Shown here: piece by piece, positions 16,303 to 25,220 of the stretch
Layout of the letters: every line of letters begins with the position of its first letter
Numbering within the stretch: position 1 is the first letter of the stretch
Assembly (NCBI GenBank): GCA_902599665.1
Contig: CACKGK010000001.1
Coordinates: 1 to 64,000, forward strand
Length of the DNA: 64,000 nucleotides
Origin: an uncultured Pelagibacteraceae bacterium
GTDB taxonomy: Bacteria; Pseudomonadota; Alphaproteobacteria; Pelagibacterales; Pelagibacteraceae
Direction of reading: 5' to 3'
Translations under genes and position numbers: made by a program
The notes under the pieces: generated by a model
Told to the model about the DNA's origin: nothing
Database searches by the model: none
Seen by the model: only the letters and a program-made list of their open reading frames with translations

Positions 16303-17676
16303 TTAATTTAAATCGAAAATTTTACCGGGATTCATTATGTTATTTACATCCAAAGATCTTTTAATAGATTTCATAACGGGTACATTGTCTGGATGTTCTC
16401 TAAGCAAATAATGTTTCTTTTGAAGACCTATACCGTGTTCTCCAGTGATTGTTCCTTCAAGCTCAAGTGCTTTGTTTATTAAATCATCACTGTATTGTCG
16501 AATTTTTTTTTGTTTTTCATGATCCTCTGGGTCATAAAGAACAATAGAGTGAAAATTTCCATCACCTACGTGGCCTACCATTGGAGCAGTTAAACCTAGT
16601 TTTTGTACTTCTTTTTCTGCCCAAGATATACACTCGACTAATCTTGAAATTGGAACACAAACGTCTGTTGAATAAACTTTCATGTCGTTTCCTAAAGCTT
16701 TAACAGAGTAATAAACATCATGTCTTGCTTTCCATAATTTTTTTTGTTCTTCGGGAGAAGATGCCCATTGAAAATCACTTCCACCATTACTTTTAGAAAT
16801 TTCCTCTACAATACCAATATTTTCATTATTTGAAGCCTCACTCCCATGGAATTCAAAAAATAATGTCGGTGATGCTTTTATGTTTTCTAGTTTTGAATAT
16901 TTAATACTAATTTCCATCTGATCTTTGTTAAGCATTTCAATTCTTGCAATTGGAACACCGTACTGAATAACTTCTTGTGATGCTTTTACTGCAGAGTCTA
17001 AATCTGGGAAATAGCAAACTGCACTCATTATACTTTCAGGTATGGGTGATAATCTTAATTGTACTTCAGTAATTATTCCAAGCGTTCCTTCTGAACCTAT
17101 AAATAAATTTGTGAGATTATATCCCGCAGAAGTTTTTTTTGTTCTAGCTCCTGTTTTAATAATATCTCCATTGGGAAGAACAACTGTGAGACCTGAAATT
17201 ACAGTTCTCATTGTACCGTATTTAACAGCCATTGTTCCAGAAGCCGAAGTGGCAGCCATTCCACCAAGAGCTGCGTCTGCACCCGGGTCAATTGGAAAAA
17301 ATACTCCATCCTCTCTTAAATATTCATTTAATTGTTTTCTTGTAACATTTGCTTGAACTCTACAATCAAAGTCCTCAGCATTAACGCTTAAAACTTTGTT
17401 CATTTTTTCAAGAGAAATAGTAATACCGTTTTGATTTCCTACAACGTGACCTTCCAGAGAAGTGCCTGTACCAAATGGAACAACTGGAATTTTGTGTTCA
17501 TTACATAACTTTAATAATTGTGATACTTCTTCATTAGTTTCAGGAAATACTACAGCTTTTGAAAGTATTGGGTCATAAGTGTCTTCACCTCTAGCATAGT
17601 TTGCTCTTGTAGATTCTGAGGTTGAAAACCTTCCATTAAAAATTTTTTTTAATTCAGTTTGAACAATTTCATTCAT
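16303..17676 (-). CDS. FAD-linked D-lactate/glycolate dehydrogenase (GlcD/Dld type)
   Basis: A 457-residue VAO-family flavoprotein. The N-terminal FAD domain shows PFGTGTSLEGH, DPGADAALGGM, GTMRTVISGL and GSEGTLGIITEV; the C-terminal half has the metal/substrate motif HVGDGNFHS and GEHGIG, ending DVNNIMNPGKIFDL. This layout is that of D-lactate dehydrogenase (cytochrome) and GlcD. It oxidises a D-2-hydroxyacid and passes electrons to the respiratory chain. GlcE and GlcF partners are not adjacent, so the single-subunit D-lactate enzyme is the better reading. Confidence 0.9.
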   Translation of the reverse strand: MNEIVQTELKKIFNGRFSTSESTRANYARGEDTYDPILSKAVVFPETNEEVSQLLKLCNEHKIPVVPFGTGTSLEGHVVGNQNGITISLEKMNKVLSVNAEDFDCRVQANVTRKQLNEYLREDGVFFPIDPGADAALGGMAATSASGTMAVKYGTMRTVISGLTVVLPNGDIIKTGARTKKTSAGYNLTNLFIGSEGTLGIITEVQLRLSPIPESIMSAVCYFPDLDSAVKASQEVIQYGVPIARIEMLNKDQMEISIKYSKLENIKASPTLFFEFHGSEASNNENIGIVEEISKSNGGSDFQWASSPEEQKKLWKARHDVYYSVKALGNDMKVYSTDVCVPISRLVECISWAEKEVQKLGLTAPMVGHVGDGNFHSIVLYDPEDHEKQKKIRQYSDDLINKALELEGTITGEHGIGLQKKHYLLREHPDNVPVMKSIKRSLDVNNIMNPGKIFDLN

Positions 17677-17714
17677 AATTAAATATTATAGAAGTTTCTT
17701 TTAAAAAATACAGT

Positions 17715-18881
17715 CTATTTAGAAAGCATCTTGCCTATGTTTTCTAAGGCCTGTTGTATGTTATCTCTGGATGCGGCAAAACTAAACCTTACATAATCTT
17801 GGCAAGTTTGACCAAATGCAGTTCCCGGTACTATTGCTACTCCAGCTTCATGCATAGCTTTTTTACAAAATTCTGCACCTGTCATTCCAGTGCCTTTTAC
17901 ATTTGGAAAAGCGTAAAACGCACCACCTGGTAAACTACACTCTACTCCAGGTAAGTCATTCAAACCAGTATGGATTAAATTTCTCCTTAAAGTAAATTTA
18001 TCCAACATATCTTTAATTGAGTCATCTGGACCATCTAAAGCGGCTATTCCAGCAAACTGTGCAGCTGCATTTACACAAGATACACTATTAATTAGTAGTT
18101 TGTTTACATGTTCAACAAGTTCTTTTGGCCAAAAACTCCAACCTAATCTCCATCCAGTCATTGAATATGCTTTGCTCCAACCCTCTAAAACAATAAGTCT
18201 ATCTCTTAAATTTTCATAGTGGAAAAATGATGGCATTTCTTTGTAATCAAAAATCTGTCTACTATAAATTTCATCACTTAAAATAGTGACATGCGGATGT
18301 TTTTCTAATTCCTTAGCAAAATAATCTATCACTGGTTTCTCAACAAAACTTCCTGTTGGATTGTTAGGATTAATTAAAATTAATAATCTTGTTTTATCAG
18401 TTATTAGTGAAAGTATTTTATCAGGATCAAACTTAAGATCTTTATCTTCGGTTAAATCATAAGGTACTGGAGTTGAACCAGTATAATTAATCATTGATTC
18501 ATAAATCGGAAATGCAGGTGTTGGATGAATTATTTCTGCTCCAGGTTCACCATAACACTGAATTGCATAACTCATTGTAGGTTTTCCACCTGGCATAATT
18601 AAAATTCTTTCAAAATCTATATTTGTATTGTAACGTTTTTTAATCCATCTTGTTACAGCTTGCCTACATTCTGGAATTCCATTTGACATAACATAACCAT
18701 GGTGACCATCATCTAAAGCCTTCTTGGCAGCTTCGACTACATGTTTTGGAGTTTTAAAATCTGGTTGTCCTAAACCCAGATGTATCATTGGATGACCTTT
18801 AGCCTCTAATGCTTTCGCCTCAGCTAACACACTAAAGGCAGACTCAGTTCCTAAATTTTCTAAACTTTTTGCTAGTCTCAT
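17715..18881 (-). CDS. Class I pyridoxal-phosphate aminotransferase (aspartate aminotransferase-like)
   Basis: A 388-residue fold-type I enzyme. The PLP lysine is Lys237 in EGWSKAYSMTGWR; NPNNPTG (171-177) and DEIYS (203-207) provide the other cofactor contacts. The family covers aspartate, alanine and aromatic aminotransferases, and substrate cannot be fixed from sequence. It sits between the two FMN-dependent dehydrogenases and the D-2-hydroxyacid enzymes, so it may convert a 2-oxo acid product such as glyoxylate or pyruvate to an amino acid (inference). Confidence 0.9.
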   Translation of the reverse strand: MRLAKSLENLGTESAFSVLAEAKALEAKGHPMIHLGLGQPDFKTPKHVVEAAKKALDDGHHGYVMSNGIPECRQAVTRWIKKRYNTNIDFERILIMPGGKPTMSYAIQCYGEPGAEIIHPTPAFPIYESMINYTGSTPVPYDLTEDKDLKFDPDKILSLITDKTRLLILINPNNPTGSFVEKPVIDYFAKELEKHPHVTILSDEIYSRQIFDYKEMPSFFHYENLRDRLIVLEGWSKAYSMTGWRLGWSFWPKELVEHVNKLLINSVSCVNAAAQFAGIAALDGPDDSIKDMLDKFTLRRNLIHTGLNDLPGVECSLPGGAFYAFPNVKGTGMTGAEFCKKAMHEAGVAIVPGTAFGQTCQDYVRFSFAASRDNIQQALENIGKMLSK

Positions 18882-18977
18882 AAAATTAATTTTAAGGTGA
18901 GGAAACTAACTGAAAAGTAAGAGTATGTCTATTATATTTAATTTTTTTTACTAATTTTTTATATAAGTAATTTTTAA

Positions 18978-20129
18978 TTATTTTCTGAAAATAATTTTTG
19001 ATTCATCAAGATCTTTGATACTTTTACAGCCCATCAATATCATGTTACGTCTTATTTCATCATGCATATTTTGTAATAATCTCTCTATACCTCGTTGTCC
19101 ACCAGCCCCTAAACTAAACAAAAATGCTTTGCCAAAACTACAAGCTGTCGCACCCGCTGCAAGCGCTTTAAGCACATGTGTGCCTCTTCTAACACCTCCA
19201 TCCAATATAACCTCTAATTTATCACCTACGGCATCCCTAATGGCCTTTACTTGATCAAATGGAGATCTAGATCCATCAAGTTGTCTTCCCCCATGATTTG
19301 ATATCATAATAGCTGTACAGCCAATATCTATAGCTTTTTTTGCGTCATCAACTGACATAACTCCCTTAAGTGCAATAGGCCCATCCCATTTTTTAATACA
19401 ATACTCAGCATCCTTCCAGTTCATAGCAGGGTCATACTGTTCGTTTATATATCCCATTACAGATTGAGCTATATTTGTACCTTTTTCAACTTTGTCCTTA
19501 AGATTTGCTAATTCAAATTTCTTATTTGTAAAATAATTAAATACCCACTGTGGCCTCATGGCAAAGCTCATTAAACTGTCTAATGTAAATTTTGGGGGTG
19601 TTGTAAAACCTGTTCTATGATCTCTTTCTCTGTTTCCAGCGACTATGGTATCAACAGTAATACACATCCCATTAAAGTTTGCTCTTTTACATCTATCAAT
19701 CAAATCATCGGTTATGGATTGATCTTTATGGATATATAATTGAAAAATTTTTGGTCCACTTGAAAGATTTGCAATTTCTTCGATAGAAAAAGATGCCATT
19801 GTAGACATGCTGTAAATTGTACCAAATTTTTCTGCTGCACGAGCAGATGCTTTATCACCATCTGGGTGGTATAAACTTTGCATAGCGGTAGGGGACAAAA
19901 AAATTGGCATATCCATTTTTGTTCCGAAAACCTCAGTCTTTAAATCTGGCTCGCCAACGCTATTTAAAATATTTGGGACTAGGTCGCAGTCATTAAATGA
20001 ATCTGTGTTTCTATTCATTGTGACTTCATCGTCAGCCCCACCATCAATATAATGAAAAATCGGGGCAGGTAATTTTTTTTTTGCTAGCTTTCTAAAGTCA
20101 TCGAAATTGTAGCAATTATTTAGACTCAT
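18978..20129 (-). CDS. FMN-dependent L-2-hydroxyacid dehydrogenase, copy 1
   Basis: A 383-residue TIM-barrel flavoenzyme of the lactate/glycolate oxidase family. Tyr27 in FHYIDGG and the catalytic His/Arg in SNHGGRQLDGSRSPFD are present, with FQLY and LDGGVRRG for FMN and substrate contacts. At the position of Trp108 of spinach glycolate oxidase it has Met111 (STMAS), so it is unlikely to be tuned to glycolate alone. It overlaps the upstream paralog by one base and is of the same length, indicating tandem duplication. Confidence 0.9.
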   Translation of the reverse strand: MSLNNCYNFDDFRKLAKKKLPAPIFHYIDGGADDEVTMNRNTDSFNDCDLVPNILNSVGEPDLKTEVFGTKMDMPIFLSPTAMQSLYHPDGDKASARAAEKFGTIYSMSTMASFSIEEIANLSSGPKIFQLYIHKDQSITDDLIDRCKRANFNGMCITVDTIVAGNRERDHRTGFTTPPKFTLDSLMSFAMRPQWVFNYFTNKKFELANLKDKVEKGTNIAQSVMGYINEQYDPAMNWKDAEYCIKKWDGPIALKGVMSVDDAKKAIDIGCTAIMISNHGGRQLDGSRSPFDQVKAIRDAVGDKLEVILDGGVRRGTHVLKALAAGATACSFGKAFLFSLGAGGQRGIERLLQNMHDEIRRNMILMGCKSIKDLDESKIIFRK

Positions 20130-21280
20130 TATCTTCTGAATCTTAAATTACTTCTATTTAGATCACTAATTTTTGTGCAACCCATAAGTTTCATGTCACG
20201 TTGCAGCTCTGTTTTGTATTGATTTAAGGCTCTTTCAACACCAGCTTGGCCTGCAGCAGCTAGTGCATATAAATAAAGCCTACCACCTGAACATGCTTTA
20301 GCACCTATTGACAATGCTTTAAGCATATGAGTACCTCTATGAATTCCTCCTTCACATATAACATCAAGTTTATCTCCAACAGCATCAACTATTTCTGCTA
20401 ATTGATCAAACGGAGATCTGGATCCATCAAGTTGTCTTCCGCCATGATTGGAAACCATTATACCACTGCATCCAATATCCACAGCTCTTTTTGCATCTTC
20501 AACGCTCATTATACCTTTAAGAGCAAAATGACCTCCCCATTTAGAACGAAGATTTTCAGCATCTTTCCAATTCATAGATTGATCTAGCATTGTAGAAAAA
20601 TAACTTCCAATTGAAGAGTTAGTACTGGTACCTTCTTTAACAAAATCTTGAAGATGAGGTAATTCAAACTTACCTTTTGTTAAATAGTTTATTCCCCACA
20701 TAGGCTTTGTGGCAAAGCTAAATAGACTTGATAAAGTTAATTTTGGAGGCGATGTAAAGCCAGTTCTTAAATCTCTCTCCCTATTTCCACCAGTAATAGT
20801 ATCTACTGTTAATGCCATTACATCAAACTTTGCTGCTTTAGCTCTCTCTAGACAAGAGTCATTAAGACCTCTGTCTTTATGAAAGTAAAATTGAAACATT
20901 TTAGGTGTATCAATCATAGATGATATTTCTTCAACACTTACAGTTGCTAAAGCTGAAACACCAAACATTGTATTAAATTTTTTTGCTGCTTTTCCTACAG
21001 CTCTTTCTCCATCATAATGGAAAAGTCTTTGTAAGGCTGTAGGCGCTAAATAAAAAGGTAGGTCCAATTTTTTTCCAAATATTGTTGTTGAAAGGTCAAC
21101 ATTTTCTACTCCTCTTAAAACATTTGGGACTAAATCAACATCATCAAAAGCACTTGTGTTTCTAGCGTATGTTATCTCATCATCTGCTGCACCATCTATG
21201 TAATGGAATATTGGAGAAGGTAGTTTTTTCTGAGCTAATTTTCTAAAATCACTAAAATTGTGACAATCTTTTAAATTCAT
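20129..21280 (-). CDS. FMN-dependent L-2-hydroxyacid dehydrogenase, copy 2
   Basis: A 383-residue paralog of the downstream gene, similar along its full length (over half identical in the parts I compared). It keeps Tyr27 (FHYIDGA) and SNHGGRQLDGSRSPFD. The substrate-pocket position equivalent to Trp108 of glycolate oxidase is Leu111 (SALAT), different from Met in copy 1, and the nearby barrel end reads CEGGIHRG rather than LDGGVRRG. The two may act on different hydroxyacids or form a mixed oligomer. It is followed directly by copy 1 with a one-base overlap. Confidence 0.9.
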   Translation of the reverse strand: MNLKDCHNFSDFRKLAQKKLPSPIFHYIDGAADDEITYARNTSAFDDVDLVPNVLRGVENVDLSTTIFGKKLDLPFYLAPTALQRLFHYDGERAVGKAAKKFNTMFGVSALATVSVEEISSMIDTPKMFQFYFHKDRGLNDSCLERAKAAKFDVMALTVDTITGGNRERDLRTGFTSPPKLTLSSLFSFATKPMWGINYLTKGKFELPHLQDFVKEGTSTNSSIGSYFSTMLDQSMNWKDAENLRSKWGGHFALKGIMSVEDAKRAVDIGCSGIMVSNHGGRQLDGSRSPFDQLAEIVDAVGDKLDVICEGGIHRGTHMLKALSIGAKACSGGRLYLYALAAAGQAGVERALNQYKTELQRDMKLMGCTKISDLNRSNLRFRR

Positions 21281-21289
21281 ATCTTTAAA

Positions 21290-21790
21290 TTAAAATTTTT
21301 TTATATAATTAAACATATAACTATTTGCCCCAGGATTCTTATCTCCAAGACTAGCATTAGATATATGATTATATGAGACTGCTATTTCGCTATTATTTGA
21401 AAATTCATAAGATATTTGAATTTCAGTTTTAAACTCAATCACATGCCCTAAATCTTTACCATCACCTTCAGAATATAATCCAGGTGTAAAACTTGGGGTA
21501 AATTTAAGTGGTCCCTCATTGTAAATCTGAAAACCTGTATAAATATATGCAGCATTATCAGCTGTTACCATTAAACCCGTTACTGGTTGAAGTGTTCCTA
21601 AAAAACTCTCTTTATTTTTTCCAGTATTGATATGTTGTACACCAAATAAGGTAGCTTTTTTTCCCTCATCACTAAAATCAAAAGTTCCAGTATAAAAACT
21701 CCAATTTTCTTTAGAATTATGTCCATCTGCTTTCGCTAGGTTAAATACTAGTAAAAAATAAATTAAAAATATTTTTAAAATGATATTCAT
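21290..21790 (-). CDS. PagL-like lipid A deacylase family outer membrane protein
   Basis: A 166-residue protein with a signal peptide (residues 1-21, FNLAKA) and alternating beta-strand pattern ending in aromatic YIKKF, typical of a small beta-barrel. NHISNASLGDKNPG (from residue 141) matches the His-x-Ser-Asn motif of PagL lipid A 3-O-deacylases, with His142 and Ser144 as candidates. The glutamate expected about 14 residues later in PagL is not obvious (Asn156 there), so activity is uncertain. It lies between the ccm genes and the FMN dehydrogenases on the same strand. Confidence 0.6.
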   Translation of the reverse strand: MNIILKIFLIYFLLVFNLAKADGHNSKENWSFYTGTFDFSDEGKKATLFGVQHINTGKNKESFLGTLQPVTGLMVTADNAAYIYTGFQIYNEGPLKFTPSFTPGLYSEGDGKDLGHVIEFKTEIQISYEFSNNSEIAVSYNHISNASLGDKNPGANSYMFNYIKKF

Positions 21791-21802
21791 AAATAATTGT
21801 AT

Positions 21803-22168
21803 CTACTTTATAGATACTTTTCTGATAATTAGAATACCGCCAAAAACAAACAAAATCAAAGGTAATACCCACAGTAAAATTGTATTTTTATTAACTTCTG
21901 GATCATAAACTATCCATTCGCCATATTTAGCTTTAAGATATTCATAGATTTGTTCGTCATTTTTACCTTCATCAATTTTATTTTGTATTACAATTTTCAT
22001 ACTTAATGCAAAATCCGATTGAGAATCATAAACTGATTGTCCTTGGCAAATTAAGCATCTTAGATTTTTCGAAATTTTATCAACTTCTTGAGAGGTCTCA
22101 GCTAAAGAATAATTTTGAAAGAATAATAAAATAATTAGCAATCTGAATAAAATTTTCATCTTTTTCAT
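21803..22168 (-). CDS. ccmH: Cytochrome c maturation protein CcmH
   Basis: A 121-residue periplasmic thiol protein that reduces apocytochrome c and works with CcmF in haem ligation. A signal peptide covers residues 1-23, the signature LRCLICQGQ carries the redox cysteine pair, and a single C-terminal membrane helix (WVLPLILFVFGG) anchors it. It is the short form without a CcmI-like TPR part. The start overlaps ccmG by 4 bases. Confidence 0.95.
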   Translation of the reverse strand: MKKMKILFRLLIILLFFQNYSLAETSQEVDKISKNLRCLICQGQSVYDSQSDFALSMKIVIQNKIDEGKNDEQIYEYLKAKYGEWIVYDPEVNKNTILLWVLPLILFVFGGILIIRKVSIK

Positions 22169-22689
22169 TGAACTAAATTAATAATTTTTGCAAATGACTT
22201 ATCATCTAAAGGACCAATAAATTTTTGAATAATCAATTTAGATTTATTATCAATCAAATAAGTTTCAGGTACACCGAACGCACCAAACTCTATTGAATTA
22301 ATCCCTTTGGGGTCAGTAATTATATTTGTATAAGGATTTCCAAGTTCACTAAGAAATTGTTTAGCATTTTTTTCATCGTCTTTATAATTAATACCTATAA
22401 TACTTAATTTGTTTAAAGATTTTAAATTTAATAAATAAGCATGCTCATCCCGACAAGGTAAACACCAGGAAGCCCATATATTAATTAAAGACACACCTTC
22501 ATTATTTAGTAGTTCATTTATAAAAACTTCTTCTTCAGAAAAAAGATATTTTGCTTTAAAATTGAAATTAACATTATTCTCTTTAATTTCTGGAGAATAA
22601 ATATTTGATTTGTCTAACCCCTTTAAGAGTATGAAAAAAGAAAACAGTGTAAATAAAACTATACTGATTAATTTTATATTTTTAGACAT
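22165..22689 (-). CDS. ccmG: Thiol:disulfide interchange protein CcmG/DsbE
   Basis: A 174-residue membrane-anchored thioredoxin-fold protein reducing apocytochrome disulfides. It has an N-terminal membrane helix (residues about 7-24), the active site NIWASWCLPCRDE, and the cis-proline region FGAFGVPETYLID. It overlaps ccmF by 8 bases and ccmH by 4, so it belongs to the ccm operon. Confidence 0.95.
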   Translation of the reverse strand: MSKNIKLISIVLFTLFSFFILLKGLDKSNIYSPEIKENNVNFNFKAKYLFSEEEVFINELLNNEGVSLINIWASWCLPCRDEHAYLLNLKSLNKLSIIGINYKDDEKNAKQFLSELGNPYTNIITDPKGINSIEFGAFGVPETYLIDNKSKLIIQKFIGPLDDKSFAKIINLVQ

Positions 22690-24553
22690 TTTTTTTCTTT
22701 AAGCTCAATATTCCACCCAATGAAATTAATAATACTGAAATCCAAATCCAAATCATAAATGGTTTAATTTGATATCGCACGTTATAAAAACCATCGTTTT
22801 TAATTAAATTAAATACTAAAAAATTATCTGTGAAAATTGTAGAGGAAATATCAGCTTCACTGGTAATGGTTTCAGGTTGGTCATAAATTCTAATTTCAGG
22901 TTTTAAACTTAATGAATTATTTTTATCTACAATATTAAATTTGCCAATTAATGTTTGATAATTTTGTTTTTTAATTACTTCAATATTTTGAAATTGAATT
23001 ATTTTATCTAAAAATTTTATTTCATCTCCAACTCTCATGTTTGATGAATGTTCTTTGGCCAACACACCATTTAATAAAATACTTAAAATTAACAAACTGA
23101 AACCAAAATGAGAGATTTTTTGAGATATATTTATATTTTTTCCAAAAAAATCTCTAATTGTCACAAAAAATAAGAATAAACTGAAAATAAATAGAGGAAG
23201 AGATAGAAGATAAGAAACGCCAAATTTATTTACAAAAATATAAGAAATTACTATTGATATTATAAAGATAAAGATATCTTTTAAATTAATCTTTACCATC
23301 TTATCTTTTATCCATTTAATATTGGGTCCGATTGCCATAAAAAATAAAAATGGAATTAAGAATGGGATAATTAATTTATGGTAAAAAGGTGGTCCGATCG
23401 AAATTTTTTCGTTGTTAATTACCTCCAAAAAAATTGGATAAACTGTACCAATCAAAACTACTGATAAAAAAAACATCATGAATAAATTATTAATTAATAC
23501 AGCAGTTTCTTTGCTTATTAAAAAAGTTTTGTTTGAGCCGACTGTAATAGTTTTTTGATAAAAAAAATAAATAAATATAGAAATAAAAATTAATACAAAC
23601 AAAAAACACAAAATAAATACTCCACGTGATGGATCGTTTGCAAAAGTATGAATTGAATTTAAAATTCCAGATCTAACTAAAAAAGTTCCACTCATACTTA
23701 ATGAGAAAGTTGTAATTGATAAAATTATTGCCCATGATTGAAATGTTCCTCGTTTCTCTAAAGTAAAAACTGTGTGTAATAATGCTGTGAGGCAAAGCCA
23801 AGGCATTAGTGATACGTTTTCAACAGGGTCCCAAAACCAAAAACCTCCCCATCCTAACTCGTAATAAGCCCATATAGATCCTAGGAGAATACCAATAGAT
23901 AAAAATACCCACGAAATTAAAACCCATCTTTTAATGTGACTTGCCCAAGATTTATTAATAGAGCCAGAGATAATTGCACCTAAAGCGGATGAGAATATAA
24001 TAGAGGTTCCAACATATCCTAAATATAAAATGGGAGGATGAATTGCTAAAGCAGGATCTTGGAGTATTGGATTTAATCCTGTTCCCTCGGTAGGAATTGG
24101 AAACATATTCGCAAAAGGATTGGATGTGAAAAGTATAAATAGAAGAAAACCAAAAATTATAATTTCCTGAAAAAATAATGTAAGAGTTCTGTATCTTTGA
24201 GAAAGATTTTTTGAGTCTATTGTAAACAAAAATAAAAAAATTGTTAACACCAATAACCATAAAAGCAAACTTCCCTCATGATTACCCCATGTCCCAGAAA
24301 TTTTATAGAATAAAGGTTTTGTAGTATGAGAGTTGTTATAAACAGTCTCGTTACTAAAGTCTGATGTTACAAAAGCATAAATTAAAGTCAAAAAACTAAT
24401 TATAACCATTAAAGATTGTACGGATATTAACGAAAAAATATTTCCACTCAAAACATTATAGGAATTCCTAAATGATAATGAGGTTTTTATAATTATAAAA
24501 ATCGAAATTAATAAAGCTATATATAAAGAGTAGTTACCTAGTTGATTGACCAT
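22682..24553 (-). CDS. ccmF: Haem lyase subunit CcmF
   Basis: A 623-residue polytopic membrane protein that attaches haem to apocytochrome c. The tryptophan-rich haem-handling motif WGGFWFWDPVENVSLMPW is clear, as are ISGTWGNHEGSLLLW and PPILYLGYVG near the N terminus. The length is close to the usual 630-660. It follows ccmE with a one-base gap and overlaps ccmG. Confidence 0.96.
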   Translation of the reverse strand: MVNQLGNYSLYIALLISIFIIIKTSLSFRNSYNVLSGNIFSLISVQSLMVIISFLTLIYAFVTSDFSNETVYNNSHTTKPLFYKISGTWGNHEGSLLLWLLVLTIFLFLFTIDSKNLSQRYRTLTLFFQEIIIFGFLLFILFTSNPFANMFPIPTEGTGLNPILQDPALAIHPPILYLGYVGTSIIFSSALGAIISGSINKSWASHIKRWVLISWVFLSIGILLGSIWAYYELGWGGFWFWDPVENVSLMPWLCLTALLHTVFTLEKRGTFQSWAIILSITTFSLSMSGTFLVRSGILNSIHTFANDPSRGVFILCFLFVLIFISIFIYFFYQKTITVGSNKTFLISKETAVLINNLFMMFFLSVVLIGTVYPIFLEVINNEKISIGPPFYHKLIIPFLIPFLFFMAIGPNIKWIKDKMVKINLKDIFIFIISIVISYIFVNKFGVSYLLSLPLFIFSLFLFFVTIRDFFGKNINISQKISHFGFSLLILSILLNGVLAKEHSSNMRVGDEIKFLDKIIQFQNIEVIKKQNYQTLIGKFNIVDKNNSLSLKPEIRIYDQPETITSEADISSTIFTDNFLVFNLIKNDGFYNVRYQIKPFMIWIWISVLLISLGGILSLKKKNV

Positions 24554-24554
24554 T

Positions 24555-24974
24555 CTAATTTTCTTTTAAAGATTCTGCTACCTCTGGGGGCATATAGTTT
24601 TCATCATGCTTTGCCAAAATTTTCACCGCCTTAAAATAATTTCTGTCTTGAAGAAATCCCTCGGCGACAACTCCTTTTTCTTCCTCAAACAAATTTGGTA
24701 TTGAGCCTTTGTAATTTACTATAAGCTCGTTTTTAAAATCAGTTATTACAAAATTTACTTCAGATTGATTAATATTGATTGAATTTTTTTTTACCATTCC
24801 ACCAACTCTAATTTTTTTTTTTGTGACTTCAGAAAGAATCTTAATTTCTGTTGGTGATTTAAAATAAACTACATTTTCTTCCAGCGATTTTATAATTAAA
24901 TAAGAAACTAGAACTAAAGAAATAAATATTGATAATATAAAAACAGCTCTTAATTTTACTTTTTTACCATACAT
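24555..24974 (-). CDS. ccmE: Haem chaperone CcmE
   Basis: A 139-residue periplasmic haem chaperone with an N-terminal membrane anchor (residues about 10-28) and an OB-fold domain ([25 protein letters not shown]). The haem-binding histidine is in [13 protein letters not shown], the conserved HxxxY motif. It lies between ccmD and ccmF. Confidence 0.96.
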   Translation of the reverse strand: MYGKKVKLRAVFILSIFISLVLVSYLIIKSLEENVVYFKSPTEIKILSEVTKKKIRVGGMVKKNSININQSEVNFVITDFKNELIVNYKGSIPNLFEEEKGVVAEGFLQDRNYFKAVKILAKHDENYMPPEVAESLKEN

Positions 24975-24986
24975 GAAAATAAGTAA

Positions 24987-25220
24987 TTAAATCTTAGAAA
25001 CTGATGAAGTGGCTAAAATTTCTTTGAAAGTTTCTTGTTTTTTTGCTTTTTCAACTTTTTCTAGATCTAAACTTTCAAATTTTGCTTCAAATTTTTTCTG
25101 CTCTTTAATTAACTGAAGCTTAATAACTGAATGTAAAATCCAAAAACAAGATAATGTAAACACAAAAGAAGACCATACGTATAAGCCGTACCCATTCATG
25201 TATAAAATGTCTTGAATCAT
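24987..25220 (-). CDS. ccmD: Cytochrome c maturation protein CcmD
   Basis: A 77-residue protein with one membrane helix (YVWSSFVFTLSCFWILHSVI) and a charged cytoplasmic tail, as in CcmD, which helps release holo-CcmE from CcmABC. Identification rests on the Tyr/Trp-rich start (MNGYGLYVWSS), the size and the position between ccmC (4-base overlap) and ccmE. Confidence 0.9.
   Translation of the reverse strand: MIQDILYMNGYGLYVWSSFVFTLSCFWILHSVIKLQLIKEQKKFEAKFESLDLEKVEKAKKQETFKEILATSSVSKI

Noticed and set aside
17042..17356. 104-codon ORF antisense to the FAD-linked dehydrogenase
   Set aside because: Mirror of a well-conserved coding region; no family match and Pro/Thr/Ser-rich composition.
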